The notes beneath the pieces were generated by a model. That model was not told the DNA's origin and did not search any database. It saw only the letters and a program-made list of their open reading frames with translations. This document shows positions 1 through 10,805 of a DNA stretch of 64,000 bases, piece after piece. Position 1 is the stretch's first letter; every line of letters starts with the position of its first letter. The stretch covers positions 33,845,949 through 33,909,948 of the forward strand of contig OX387182.1 of assembly GCA_947561395.2 (NCBI GenBank). The letters are read 5' to 3'. A program made the position numbers and the translations under genes. This DNA is from Buxus sempervirens (lineage: Eukaryota > Streptophyta > Magnoliopsida > Buxales > Buxaceae).

Positions 1-354
1 CCGGTAAAACAAAATGCGTGAGACTTAAAATCCCAGTAAGTAACAAACATTCATGAATGGAAGCAATTGATGCAATTCATATAACATCATGAATAAAAGC
101 AGTTTAGGCAATTCATATAACATCGTGAAAAAAGCAGTTTAGGCAATTCATATAACATTGTGAATAAAAGCAGTTTATGCAATTAATATTCTCAAGTCAA
201 AGCATCTAAATACTATAACCCATAAAATTAGCTCGATAGACCCAATCATTTACTACAAGTATATCTTGGTAGAACTCATAATGTAAAACAAACCTTTTGT
301 GTCGGTTACTAGAACCAATGCCTCATTCCACAAATTAAGAGAGTGTACTCCATG

Positions 355-570
355 CACAAACCCAGTGGAATTCCCCATCCACTGCTATTCAACCAAGGCT
401 AAGTGGAATTCTTCATCCACTGCCATTTAACCAAAAGGCAAGTGAGAATACACGTTCACTGCCAGTGGAACTATTCATCCACTACCAAGTGACCTACCAA
501 GTGACAAGTGGGACTACTCGTCCACTACTAAGTGCCAAGTGGGACTACTCATCCACTGCCATTCCCTAGG
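355..570. repeat. Minisatellite with CATCCACTGCC-type units
   Basis: Imperfect tandem units of roughly 27 to 55 bp carry the core AGTGGGACTACTCATCCACTGCC in varying forms. The array lies in the same relative place inside LTR K as the CCACCGAGTACACGG array in LTR H. No coding potential is seen. Confidence 0.7.
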
Positions 571-2225
571 CCAGGTGCCTGGTCAACTCACATAAGAGAG
601 TTCATCATATCTTTACCAAAATCAAATCAATATTCACAATGCGTAAAAAATAACCAATAAGCGCTTCACATCCAAAGCCAATTCACAGTAGAATACATAC
701 ACCATAAAGTCCACAAATTAATTACCTATTTGAGAAGTGGGATAGTCTTAGGATCCCCAATAAAGTCACCATACCAAAAATCAACAAATTTCGAGACGAA
801 AAGTTTCGGACCTAAAAAATATTCTAAGTCTGGTTAAAAACGTTGACTTTTGGATATACAATTTTTCTAGATAAATCTACAAGGAGTTTCGGGCTCAATT
901 TCTGGTTATAATCTAATTGAGGGTAAACATCTCTTCTAGAATTGTATGGGCTTCTGAATCACTCATTTGGGTATTAAACTCAAAAAGTGGTCTTTGATGA
1001 AAATCGGGAAAACTAGAAATTTAGGCATAAACTGGAAAATTGACTTTTTATTGGTTGGGAATTGGGCCTTGGGAGTATTTTTATTGGTTTCAAATGGGGG
1101 GTAAAACCTTATTTACATGTAAAGACTTAAGTAAATTGAGCAATAAATACACAGGACATTTACTTAAATGTCTTTCATGTAATAAGGGTGCTGTGTAAGA
1201 GGCTTAGGTTGTTTGAGAAAGAGTTGGTAAAGAAAATGGATGAAGAACTCTCAAAAACATAGGCCTAACATTCAGGCATTTAAGTAGGTTCTTGGGGACG
1301 TTTGGGCATCCAGGTTAATAATAGGTTTGACGTTTAAGCGCTCAACTTAACATTCGTGCACCCAGGCTTGAAACAGGGCCTTTGGGCGCCCAGTTCGCGA
1401 TTAATCGCGAGACTAATCTTGTCCTTAACAGAAACTGATTTTGGGGGTTTTGGCTCAGGATTAATCGCCGGCTCGGGTTCTTACAAATTTTTAGCTATTT
1501 TCCAACACCAAACCCATACAAACCACATCCAACCTTTCTAATACCAAATAGGATGATTCTAAAATATCCCAACATGCTTAAGAACACCTCCCAACACAGG
1601 AATCCATCCCAAATCCTCATGAACATAAATCCAACACATAAAACATCGTTCAAGATACCAACTCAAAACCTAATCTGAAATATAAACAACAGAGTTTACA
1701 AATCCATGGCAATCAATAGAAAATTACACAATATTGTTATAGAACCCAAACCCTACAAATTTTGAAAGCAAAACCCCACATACAAGTGATTTTCAGTTTA
1801 TCCAAACCCTAGGAGAGAGAAATACAAAAATCTATAGCAAATCAATATAAAACTAAACAAGATAGTTAGAGAAGCCAAACCCTACGAATTTTAGAGGTAA
1901 AACTCAGCATGTAAGAGATTTTTTAGTTTAACCAAACCCTAGGAGAGAGAAATACGAAAATCCAATAAATTCATTTTAGTTTGAAGGGTTTGCTACTTGA
2001 TTAATGGAGAAGCTCACTTCTCTTTAATCTCTCCTCTTCTTCTCCTTCTTCTTCAATCCTTCAAGCAAGCTCCCACTCTTCCCCTCTTGTTCTATACGTC
2101 CAATACAAGATAAAGTGGGTTCCAAACTTTGAAAATTTGAGCTAGGGCATCCTTTTATATGTCCAACTCTTGGTCTTTCAAATCTGCCTCTAAACAAAGC
2201 TTCTATTCCACTAAAACCCTAGGGT

Positions 2226-2736
2226 ATACCTAAGGCCCACCTTAGTGTTAAATGGGGGGGGTACCTTAGTGTTATTTGAGGGGTATCTTGGTGTTTCAAG
2301 GGGGTTTCCTTAGCTATTTCAAAGGGTATACTTTAAAGATGCTTGGGGGCACCTTAGTTATACAAGAGGGGGTACCTTAGTTATATAATGGGGATACTTT
2401 AGTTAAACGAATGGGGTACCTTGGCTATATAAGGGGGTACTTGAGTTATACAAAAGAGGGGTACCTTAGCTACATAAGGGGGTGTATCTTAGGTAAAACA
2501 AGGGGGTACCTTAGGCAATACTAGGGGGTACTTTAGGTAAACATGTGGGGTACCATAGGCAATATGAGGGGGTACCTTAGGTATACAAGTGGGGTACCTT
2601 AGTCAATACAAGGGGTACATTAAGTATACATGTGGGGTACCTTAGGCAATTCAAGGGAGTAACTTTAGGCAACACAAGTGGGGTACCTTAGGTATACAAG
2701 TGGGGTATCTTAGGCAATACAAGTGGGTACCTTAGG
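2226..2736. repeat. GGGGTACCTTAGG minisatellite, first block
   Basis: Imperfect tandem units of about 22 to 30 bp are built on GGGGTACCTTAGGYAATACAAG. Many copies contain a GGTACC core. The array continues at 5631..5695 and 10382..10805, and in decayed form at 13923..13990, so it was one block of about 1 kb before E1, E2 and H were inserted. E1 and E2 each duplicate 5 bp of a repeat unit at their edges. Confidence 0.9.
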
Positions 2737-2780
2737 TGTGCGCACCTTGGACGGGCAGAAAAGTGTGTTACAATTAGTTA

Positions 2781-2818
2781 TGGAGTCGCCACTACCTAAA
2801 ATGGTGCAGGTAGACACC
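2781..2818 (-). other. Conserved R-U5 hairpin in E1
   Basis: On the minus strand the stem arms CTACCT and AGGTAG (2808..2813 and 2792..2797) flank a 10-nt loop and are followed by TGGCGACTCC. Elements A, B and E3 have CTGCCTG and CAGGCAG in the same place. The A/T pair in E1 replaces their G/C pair, a compensatory change. Confidence 0.7.
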
Positions 2819-4002
2819 TTTTTTATTTTTGGTCTGCACCAGTGATTCCGGATAAATGACCCGATTACAATCCAGGGAAGTCCTTGAACACCTTAGGTTG
2901 CCCCCACGAAATGGGTTCCCTTAAATCAATTGGACCATATTTGGACTGATTTACTATTATTTAATTTTTTATCTTTTATCTTTTATATATATTTTTTATA
3001 TTTTATATTTAATTTTTATGATCACATGTATACAAATATTGGAGGAATGAAGGTTGCTATACTACATCCTATACAAAATATAATACATATAAAAAAAATC
3101 CAAAATAAAGAAATTCAAATCAAATATTCCAACATGGAGCAATGTACTTGGTTACTTCAAAAAAAACATTTATTTATTTATTTTTTCTTTCTCATATATA
3201 CAAAGGATTAGAGGAATTAACATGTTACATTATACATGAAACAAATTAAGAGGGTCTATCAAGATATTCTAGTGAAGAAAAAAAATTCAAAATGAGTAAT
3301 CCTACGGCCAACTAAAAAAATACAATCCTTAGCCACATCATTTAATCTTTTATTTTTTCATTGTTTTCTTATGTTTTTTTAATGATAATTTATTTACACA
3401 AAGCATGTGTTAAAAAAGAACTTAATCATACTTGATCATTGAAATTTACACTTTCTTTTTTCCATTTTTTTATTCTTATTTCTAAGGATTTGGATAAGAG
3501 GAGAAGTGTCATAAGAAATTAATAAAAGTTACAAATGTTTAAGCCTATGATCTAAAAAATAATTAAGAAATTAATTATGTTAGTTAAGCCTATTATCTAA
3601 AGAATTAAGAAAAGAATAAAAAAAAATCTGGTTAGTATAGTTAAGTATGTTAATTAAGCATATTCTCTAAAAATAATTAAGAAATTAAGAAAAGGATTAA
3701 AGAAATAACATGAAAGAAATAAAGAAATAACAAATAAAAACTAGGGGTTCTTAAAAAAGGGTTTTAAAGAAGGACTAAAACATAAAATACAATAAGTTCT
3801 TTTTAAATCCTTTAACTTTGCAGAATAGCAAATTAGGCCAAATGTTTATCAAATTCTCAAAACTCCACCCCCAAAAACAATCGTTCAACAAAAAAATTTT
3901 TTTCATTTGACTTTCCCATCTTTCAATCCCTCTTTCTTATTTCACTCTAATTCTTATGAACTTTCTTTCAACTCTCAAACAAGGGAAAAAGGAGTTTTAA
4001 GA

Positions 4003-4200
4003 ATAGCCGCTGGTGACTGTCCAACAGCCACCTGCGGCTGTTCAACTCCATGAATCAGGCTCAGCCATTTCGGCTGAGCCACATTCTTTATCAATTCCTT
4101 TCCTTCTCTTGCTTTCTTGTCTAACTCTTTAAACAAAAAAAAAAGTTTAAGAACAGCTGCCAGTGACTGTTCAATAGCCACCTGCGGCTGTTCATCTTCC
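4003..4200. repeat. Duplicated about 50-bp module in E1 with GCGGCTGTTCA core
   Basis: Two similar copies (near 4003..4055 and 4146..4196) share AGCCACCTGCGGCTGTTCA. They lie downstream of the minus-strand TATA-like box, like the second motif cluster of LTRs A, E2 and E3. Confidence 0.6.
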
Positions 4201-5065
4201 TAACCTGGCTTAGACGAAATAATCCTCCATCAATTCTGCCCATTCTCTGTTTTCTAAGTCCTTTGAATTATGAAGAAAAAATTGAGCAAAACAAAAAGGA
4301 AAGAACTTCTGAGTTTGATCAAAGAAGAAATAAACAGTGGCTGATCATCACATTTAACTTCTTTCCCTTTGATCTTCAAGAGCCACCTGTCACTTTTGTT
4401 CCCTTTTTTGTTTGTTATCTTTTTCTTTTGTACATCATATTAGCTAAGAATTGGGACGTTCAGCAATGGCTGAAAGTGACCTGTTCGGCCATTGCCAAAC
4501 ATGCTCATGTTTTATTTCAATCCTACTTTTTTTTTTATCTAACTCATCATTTTTTTTTTGTTGACAATTAAACAATAGGTTAAAAAAAGTAATGAGGATT
4601 CATATGTTTGGCCATGGCCGAATAGTGATCCTTGGATTCACAACACTTATAAAATACTTAATTAAAGAACAACAAACAAGTTAGAAGAAAATGGAACCTG
4701 GTACGAGATCGATTTCCTAGAAGCTGGCGAGCTCAACTCCAGACAAACTCCTTTCACCTCTTTTTCTCACTTCCCTCTTTGTTTTTTTAAATAACTCTCT
4801 TCTTTAGATCTCCTCCCATTTTGCTCTCAACTTCAAGCCTTTTTATAGAGAATTCTCACCCCTTCAACTTCTTAACCCCTAACCTTCCCTCTTCCTCTCC
4901 TAAACCTCTCATTTCCTTAACTTCTCCTCTTCCTCTCTTAAACACCTAAACCCCTAACCCCTCCTCTTCCCCTCTTCAACCCTTAACTTTTCCTCTTCCT
5001 CTCTTAAACACCATCATTTATTTAGGTTTGGTCAAAGTCTATTTTGTCCCATATTTTTTATTAGG

Positions 5066-5067
<2 letters not shown>

Positions 5068-5144
<77 letters not shown>
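5068..5144. repeat. (TA)n microsatellite, 77 bp, bordered by AAGCTTA-type ends
   Basis: About 38 uninterrupted TA dinucleotides lie within the U3 part of LTR E1. The flanks GGCTTA and TAAGCTT extend the self-complementarity. The exact length is likely variable between individuals. Confidence 0.97.
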
Positions 5145-5145
<1 letters not shown>

Positions 5146-5349
5146 CTTAGCCTCAATATTTCAAGAGAATATGAATTGGACTAATTCATCCAACTCATTT
5201 CTCTTTGTTTATTTTTTTTATTTTCTTTTAATCTTAAAACTTTTATTAACTTTGTTATTAAATTTTTTTATTTATTTGCATAACAAACCCCATTAGGTAA
5301 CTTACTTATTTACTAAGAGAACCCCAAAATTTTTAATTTATCATTGGTC

Positions 5350-5381
5350 ACATGGCAGCCACGTACACGTGGCTGCCATGT
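5350..5381. promoter_or_regulatory. 15-bp perfect inverted repeat with G-box in U3 of E1
   Basis: The arms 5350..5364 and 5367..5381 are perfectly complementary around a 2-nt spacer. The centre includes CACGTGGC, a G-box/ABRE-type core known to bind plant bZIP factors. It lies in the LTR promoter side (U3) of E1. A regulatory role is inferred. Confidence 0.65.
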
Positions 5382-5630
5382 GGCATCCAGTTTCGGTTTT
5401 ATAAAAATCCCCAAACTACCCTTTATCTCTTTTATTCATAATTTAGCCATTTGAGATCCAATTTGAGCACGGTTTGGTGCATTGGAATCGGCTTAGAATT
5501 CTCTTTATTATGGGCTTGTTATTTCAAAAAGACGGGTCCACTATAAAAACCTCGATTTACGTGCCTACATATATGCTGGTTTAAGATATGCTTCTTGGGC
5601 AATTTTATGGTGCAAAAATGGGTGCTGACA

Positions 5631-5695
5631 TTAGGTATATAAGTGGGGTATCTTAGGCAATACAAGTGGGTACCTTAAGTATATAAGTGGGGCAC
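5631..5695. repeat. GGGGTACCTTAGG minisatellite, middle block of K
   Basis: About three repeat units are left between the E1 and E2 insertions. The first five bases are the E1 target duplication and the last five (GGCAC) are the E2 target duplication. Confidence 0.9.
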
Positions 5696-5730
5696 TGTAC
5701 GCGCGTCAAAAACGCCGCACGGGAAAGTTC

Positions 5731-5770
5731 GGAGTCACCACCGCTTGATGGGGTGCAGGCGGACACCTGG
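5731..5770 (-). other. Conserved R-U5 hairpin in E2
   Basis: On the minus strand the arms CCGCCT and AAGCGG (5757..5762 and 5741..5746) occupy the place of the A hairpin and are followed by TGGTGACTCC. A C/G pair replaces the T/A pair of A, a compensatory change. One inner pair is mismatched. Confidence 0.6.
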
Positions 5771-5885
5771 GTGCCTAAGTTAGTCTATTTTGGGCCTTGG
5801 TCTGCGGCTTGAGATTCTAAGTCAGGGTCTTGGTTGTGGTCTGGGGAAGTCCGTGGACACCCCAGACCACCCCGTCGAATGACGG

Positions 5886-6593
5886 TAGGGGTGGCAATCG
5901 GTCGAATACGGATCGGATATATGTATATTCGTATTTGAATCCGAATTTTTTCGGATCTTAGATTTCAGATCCGTATTCGAACCACGGATCTAAATCCTAT
6001 ATTCGAATTCGCCAATTTCGGTTTCGGATCGAATTCGGATATATATCCCGCTCATTACCAACCCTACTCAGAGAGGGATTTAAATGAGAAATGGGTTTGA
6101 ATTTCAAATTTGAAGGACCACACAACAGTGGATATTGAGCGACTGGCAAAAAAAAATAGTACCCCAGAACTTAAAACGACTAGCCTGTTCTAGAAAATGG
6201 AATTTCAGAGCAAAATAGGGGGTTTTGGAATTGGTTCTTTAAGTGGGTTTGCAGGTACCAGTCACTGGAGGGTGGCAGCGATAAAGAGAAGAGAAAGTTT
6301 AGATTTAGGACAAATCGTTCTCTAAAGGTTTTTGGTTTTAGTTATGATGGTTCAACCGTAGTTTATAAATGGTCTACAATCTAACTAATGTCTGCTCTGG
6401 GTTTATGTATAGGATATATATGATTTCGGTCGGATTCTATTCGGATCGGATATATGTATATCCGTATTTGAATCCGAATTTTTTCGGATCTTAGATTTTA
6501 GATTCGTATTCGAACCACGGATCTTAGATTTCGGATCGGATTCACCAATTTCGGATCGAATTCGAATATATATCCGACCCATTTCCAGCCCTA
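5886..6593. mobile_element. Non-autonomous hAT-like element (708 bp)
   Basis: The ends are TAGGGGTGGCAA and TTTCCAGCCCTA, imperfect terminal inverted repeats of the kind common in plant hAT elements. They are flanked by 8-bp duplications AATGACGG (5878..5885) and GATGACGG (6594..6601) with one mismatch; 8 bp is the hAT hallmark. The uninterrupted target can be seen in E3 at 15880..15890, where the hairpin CGTCGAATGACGGG is intact. Inside, two direct copies of a module of about 175 bp rich in CGGATATATGTATA (5895..6064 and 6420..6593) flank a unique 350-bp spacer. There is no transposase frame. Confidence 0.85.
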
Positions 6594-7424
6594 GATGACG
6601 GGTCCCGTGGGTTCCCTGGTTTGAGTCAGTTTGCTTTGGTTTCTCACCCGATTCCTGATCCGATATGCAAATTGGTTAAGTCTGTCAGGACCACTCGAGT
6701 GGTGTGGGTCCCTTTAATTGATTTTATCTTGCTTATTTTAGGTGATCTGAGTCGGATTGGGTGGGCCCCGTTGGAAGGTCCACGGTGTCCTTGGGTAAGC
6801 CCATGTGCCTATGTGGGCCTCTGCCTAAGCCTAAGAGACCCTTTGGGCTAAGGTGTAATGAATTGATTTTACTTAGTTTATTCAATTTGGAGATTTAGTG
6901 ATTTTCATGCAATAAGTGGGCCTGCATTGGTCTGTGGGCCCCTGGGTGGGCCCCCATGGCGGTTACCAGAATATTTTTAGATTATCTTGTTTATCTATGC
7001 CAAGGTGAGCTGGATATTGGGCTTGGGGCCCCCGATCCAGATTTGGGGCTTGAAAACCCAAATTCCATGAAGTTAGGGTTAAACCCTGACTTGGTTTGGT
7101 TAGTGGGCTTTGGTGGACCCGATAGACCTTTGCCCTGGGTCTCGGCCAAACCACACATCTCATGTATCAAGTTCGGATGGGCCGCATTAAGTTTGGCCCG
7201 CCCGGTTGGAGTAGATTGCTTAAGTTGCTTATTTTTCATGCTTCGGGGTTTGTTAGGCTTGGTGGGCCCCGTTGGAAGGCCCACTAATATTCTGAGTTGG
7301 ACCGGCGGTCCAGGTCCCAAGTTGGGTTTCTGGGTGACCCGGATACCCTACTAGTTTGCTTGGTTTGGTAAAAATCATCACAAAATTCGGCCAAGGATCA
7401 AAAAGACACAAAAAATGACATTTC

Positions 7425-7495
7425 TGTGTGTATCCGGCCTTAGTTGCTGGATACACAGAGGCTATAGGTGATCCGGCCTGAGTTGCCGGATCACC
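7425..7495. repeat. GTATCCGGC inverted-repeat cluster, distal, in E2
   Basis: Two inverted units lie here, one pairing GTATCCGG with a CTGGATACAC half and one pairing GTGATCCGG with CCGGATCAC. They use the same words as the array at 9433..9690 but lie about 2 kb away, on the other side of the predicted transcription start. Confidence 0.75.
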
Positions 7496-9432
7496 CTCAA
7501 AAGGCCTATTTTCGGGGTTTTGGCCTTGGGAAGGTGCTCTTGGGCTTCCTAGGGCCTTTTACCAATCATGTGGGCCCCGAGGTGGGCCCACCTTGGTTCA
7601 GGTTTGGGGGAAATCCTCACTTGGCTCCCCTTTAGGGTTTCTCATGCAAAGACAAGGGGGAGAGGGAATGCATGGGGCTGCTGCCCCTCCTCATTTCTCT
7701 TTGATCTCCATAGCAGTAAAAGATATCTATTCATAAGAAAAATTAATCCACATGAAGAACAGCAAGGCATTAGGGGAAGGGAGCATGCATTCCTATGTGT
7801 ATCAGCAGCATCCATGCAAGAACAAGACAGATTTTTGTTAGTGCACGTGGTAGCACCAAGTAGTCTCTGAGTTGAGGGGTACATGCATGATACCTACTAT
7901 AGTAATAAAGGATAAGAGGGATGCTAAAGCAGGGATTACATGTTCTGCAAACAAGAGGTTAAATCTAAACCCAAACATGCATTTTAACTAAGCAAGCCAA
8001 TCCTAAAAAACCCGCATGATATCAGGCGTGGAACAGCAACAATAAAAGATAAAAAAAAAAGTAACTAACATGCAAAGATTGAACGGCTGTAAGTAGGTTA
8101 GGGATACATGGGGTTTGTGGGGAGTGGAACATGCTTAATGTGTCACCAAAACAGCAAGTGAGAAACAGATAAACAGATGCATGTTAAAGCCTAAAACAGT
8201 AGGTAACAAGGGGGCTGGGGGAGCATGCTTGACACCTAATCAAAAAAGCAAGGTTCATGGGGGATCATGCTCATGTGCGCACAAACAACAAGTCAAACAG
8301 GGGGGAGGATCATGCATCCATGAAGAGGATGGCCTGCTAGAGAATCAGGGACAGTAGCTAAAGGTTTGGATTTTGGTGAGGTTGGATGAGCTACCGGGGG
8401 TGGAGGGTGCTGCTGCTGCCTTCGGCAGCAGCTAAGGTGAATCACAACAGTGGGCTAGGGGAATGGGAGCATGCTTCAATACACAACAACAAAAAAAAGA
8501 AAACTTTAGCACATAATAAACAAAGTAGCAACATGTTGGGGAGGGTGAGGGAGCATGCTTAGCATCTCTTAGCTACAGTAGAATAAGGAAAGAAAAAATC
8601 AAACAATCAGTAATTGTAGGCCAGGATGGAAAGTCTAACTTACCTCTAATCATATCCACAACTTAACAACCAATCTCACACCCAAAGCAAGGACATGTGA
8701 GGGGCATGCATGTTGCAACCACAACCAAAAAAACAAACAAAGGAGGGGTACGGCCAGCAACAAACAAAACCAGAAAAATGAGAAGAGAGAAACAAAACAA
8801 GAAGGGAAAAAGGGGCTTATATTGGGATACATTAGATGAAGACCAAGGAACATGCTCCTTCTAAAAGAATGCTTAAGGTGACCCCATGGACAGCAACTAA
8901 AGGACATTAAAAGGGGTGTAAAAAAAAGGGATTCTCTCATCCTCTCAAAGACCTTACGTGAGCCTCTTGCCTTAGGTGGTCATTATACCATGAAGAAGAT
9001 GGTAAAGGCATGGTCACACTACCATAGAAGTGTTCATGACCAGCAAGAAGAAGAGAGGAAGAAAAAAAAACAGTGGAGAGAAATCTCACTTCAATATATG
9101 TTGAATACAATGGGATAGGGAGCCTTACCTTAGTGTCCTAAACTTCTTGGTGGAGATATGTGATCCTCTTGGAGCACCACCACAGCCGGGAACTCCTCCT
9201 CTTGACAGCAACAGCAATGGCTTCTCTTCTTGTTTTTGGGTTCAAGTGAAGGAGGAGGAGGAGAAGGAGAGGTGGAGCAACTCTAGGGTGGTGTGGAGAG
9301 GTGGTGGAGGCAAGGGAGGTTGAGAAGAGAGGGATTCGGAGAGGCAAGGGTGGGCAAAGAAGGTTCAAGGCCGAAAAATGAGCCAACCCCTTGAAAGGGG
9401 GCTGCTGCCCCCTTAAATAGTACTTTTTTTTG

Positions 9433-9690
9433 TAGCCGATGAACAGTGCCGGATACACTGTTCACTATGTGTATCCGACCTATTTGGTCGGATACAAAGG
9501 GTTTTATTTGTATCCGATACAAAGTATCGGATACAAACATAATTATTGTTAAAAATTAATGTTCTGTGCGAATCTGTCCGCGAATCGGGTCGTATCGTAC
9601 GGGGGATTTTTTTGTATCCGATGAACAGTGTCGGATACACACATAAATATGTGTATCCGATATACTTGGTCGGATACAAATAAAAAAATT
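9433..9690. repeat. GTATCCGA inverted-repeat array upstream of the TATA box of E2
   Basis: Eight or more GTATCCGA or TCGGATAC half-sites are arranged head-to-head, for example TATCCGATACAAAGTATCGGATA-type palindromes near 9510..9535. The array sits directly upstream, on the minus strand, of the TATA-like box at 9413..9419. Confidence 0.85.
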
Positions 9691-9889
9691 ACAGATTTGC
9701 CCCTCGACTTGACCGATTTGACGCTTTTGGATTTCTACGGATTGCCCCGTACAAATTTTTGTTTAGTCCCTGGGATATTTATCAAGTTTTGATATTTGGA
9801 GATTAACCCTTGAGATATTTTGCTACCACGTGTGCAGTTCCTTGCCACGTGTGCAATTTCCCGCTCCGCAACTCGGAAACTTCGACAGC

Positions 9890-10320
9890 TCATATCTCCT
9901 TCATCCGGACTCCGATTTGAGCAAACTCAGTTGCGTTGGACTCGTATCGGAGCCCTCTATCCAATGACATGGGGCTAAGCACTTGGCACGGGGTTCGAGA
10001 AAAAGTCAACTTTAGGCTCCCCTTAAAGTTTGACCGCCCGCAAAACCCTCATCCGGACTCTGATTCCTGCAAACTCAGTTGCGTTGGAACCGTGTCGGGA
10101 TTCTCTATCCAATGATATAGAGGTAAGCACCTGGATCGGATTTCAACAGAAAGTCAACTTTTGGCTCCCCTCAAGTTTGACTGCCCGCCGAACATTCATC
10201 CGGACTCCGATTCCTGCAAACTCAGTTGCGTTGGAACCGTGTCAAGATTCTCTATCCAATGGTATAAAGCAAGGTGGCCAAATTTCACTTGATCAAAAAG
10301 TCAACTTTTTCCCCTTTAAG
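9890..10320. repeat. Three tandem copies of a U3-end module in E2
   Basis: A unit of about 150 bp carrying CGGACTCCGATT, CAAACTCAGTTGCGTTGGA and TCTCTATCCAATG occurs at about 9905..9965, 10050..10113 and 10198..10262. The same block occurs once in E3 (17900..17970), and, read on the other strand, once in each LTR of A and B (18965..19050 and equivalents). E2 has therefore amplified a conserved U3 module. Confidence 0.8.
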
Positions 10321-10381
10321 GTTTGACTTTCTGTCTAGGGTTTGCATTTCCGGGGCGCAAAAATGAGGTGCTTACAGGCAC

Positions 10382-10805
10382 CTTGGGGAATACAAGTGGG
10401 GTACCTTAGGTAAAATAATGGGGTACCTTAAGTAAAACAAGAGGGTAACTTAGGTAAAACAATGGGGTACTTTAGATAAAATAGTGGGGTACCTTAGGTA
10501 AAACAATAGGGTACCTTAGGTAACACAAGAGGGTACCTTAAGTATATTGAAAGGGTACCTTAGGCATACAATGGGGGTACTTTAAGTATATTTGGGAGGG
10601 TACCTTAAGTATAATTGGGGGATGCTTTAGGTAACACTTGGGGATACTTTGGGTAATGCGTGAGTGTACCTTGGGTAATACTTGGGTGTACTCTAAGTAT
10701 ACTTCGATGGTACCTTAGGTAGTATATGGGTATGCCTTGGGTAATACCTAAGTGTACCTTAGGCATACAATAAAGGTACCTTGGGTATTTGTATGGGATA
10801 GTTTA
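10382..10805. repeat. GGGGTACCTTAGG minisatellite, third block of K
   Basis: Degenerating units (GGGTACCTTAGGTAAAACA and later forms such as GTACCTTGGGTAATACTTGG) continue the array of 2226..2736. The block ends at the H insertion, and decayed units resume after it. Confidence 0.88.

Larger units (their letters stand above)
1..2736 (-). repeat. LTR K, distal segment (runs off the left edge)
   Basis: This is AT-rich non-coding sequence with no credible gene. I assign it to a minus-strand LTR (K) whose other pieces are 5631..5695, 10382..10805 and 13923..14194. Two things link the pieces: the same minisatellite continues across the E1 and E2 insertions, and the order of sub-regions matches LTR H. 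That order is a short conserved block near 30..60 resembling 11090..11120, a minisatellite at 360..570, a stretch near 1290..1400 resembling the GCGCTCGAG-rich part of H, and a CT-rich stretch at 2028..2060. The summed K sequence in the window is about 3.5 kb, close to the 3.1 kb of H, so its missing end should lie a few hundred bases beyond position 1. Membership of 1..2200 in K is inferred from this collinearity only. Confidence 0.6.
2737..5630 (-). mobile_element. Solo LTR E1 (Tat-like Ty3/gypsy), minus strand
   Basis: E1 starts TGTGCGCACC and ends GGTGCTGACA on the plus strand, and is flanked by perfect 5-bp duplications TTAGG (2732..2736 and 5631..5635). Read on the minus strand, its start (a TGT..GCACCCATTTTTGCACC form) and its end (GGTGCGCACA) match the ends of the LTRs of elements A and B, so E1 is an LTR of the same group. 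No internal coding region, primer-binding site or second LTR is present, which fits a solo LTR left by LTR-LTR recombination. A minus-strand TATA-like box CTATAAAA lies at 4841..4848, about 785 bp from the LTR start, the same spacing as in A. Open frames inside are AT-rich chance frames. Confidence 0.88.
5696..10376 (-). mobile_element. Solo LTR E2 (Tat-like Ty3/gypsy), minus strand
   Basis: E2 is bounded by TGTACGCGCG and GAGGTGCTTACA, with perfect 5-bp duplications GGCAC at 5691..5695 and 10377..10381. Read on the minus strand it starts TGTAAGCACCTCATTTTTGC, nearly the start of LTR A. It shares the R-U5 block of A, including CCCGTC/GACGGG and the CCGC/GCGG hairpin. Without the hAT-like insertion it is about 3.97 kb, the longest LTR of this group here. 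A minus-strand TATA-like box TATTTAA lies at 9413..9419. The stretch 7640..9130 is rich in GGAGCATGC-like repeats and has no recognisable gene. The frames seen inside are short and without domain signatures. Confidence 0.88.

Noticed and set aside
6621..7870. Cluster of overlapping frames of 66 to 132 codons in E2
   Set aside because: GC-rich LTR sequence open on both strands at once, with no domain and no homologous frame in E3 or A.
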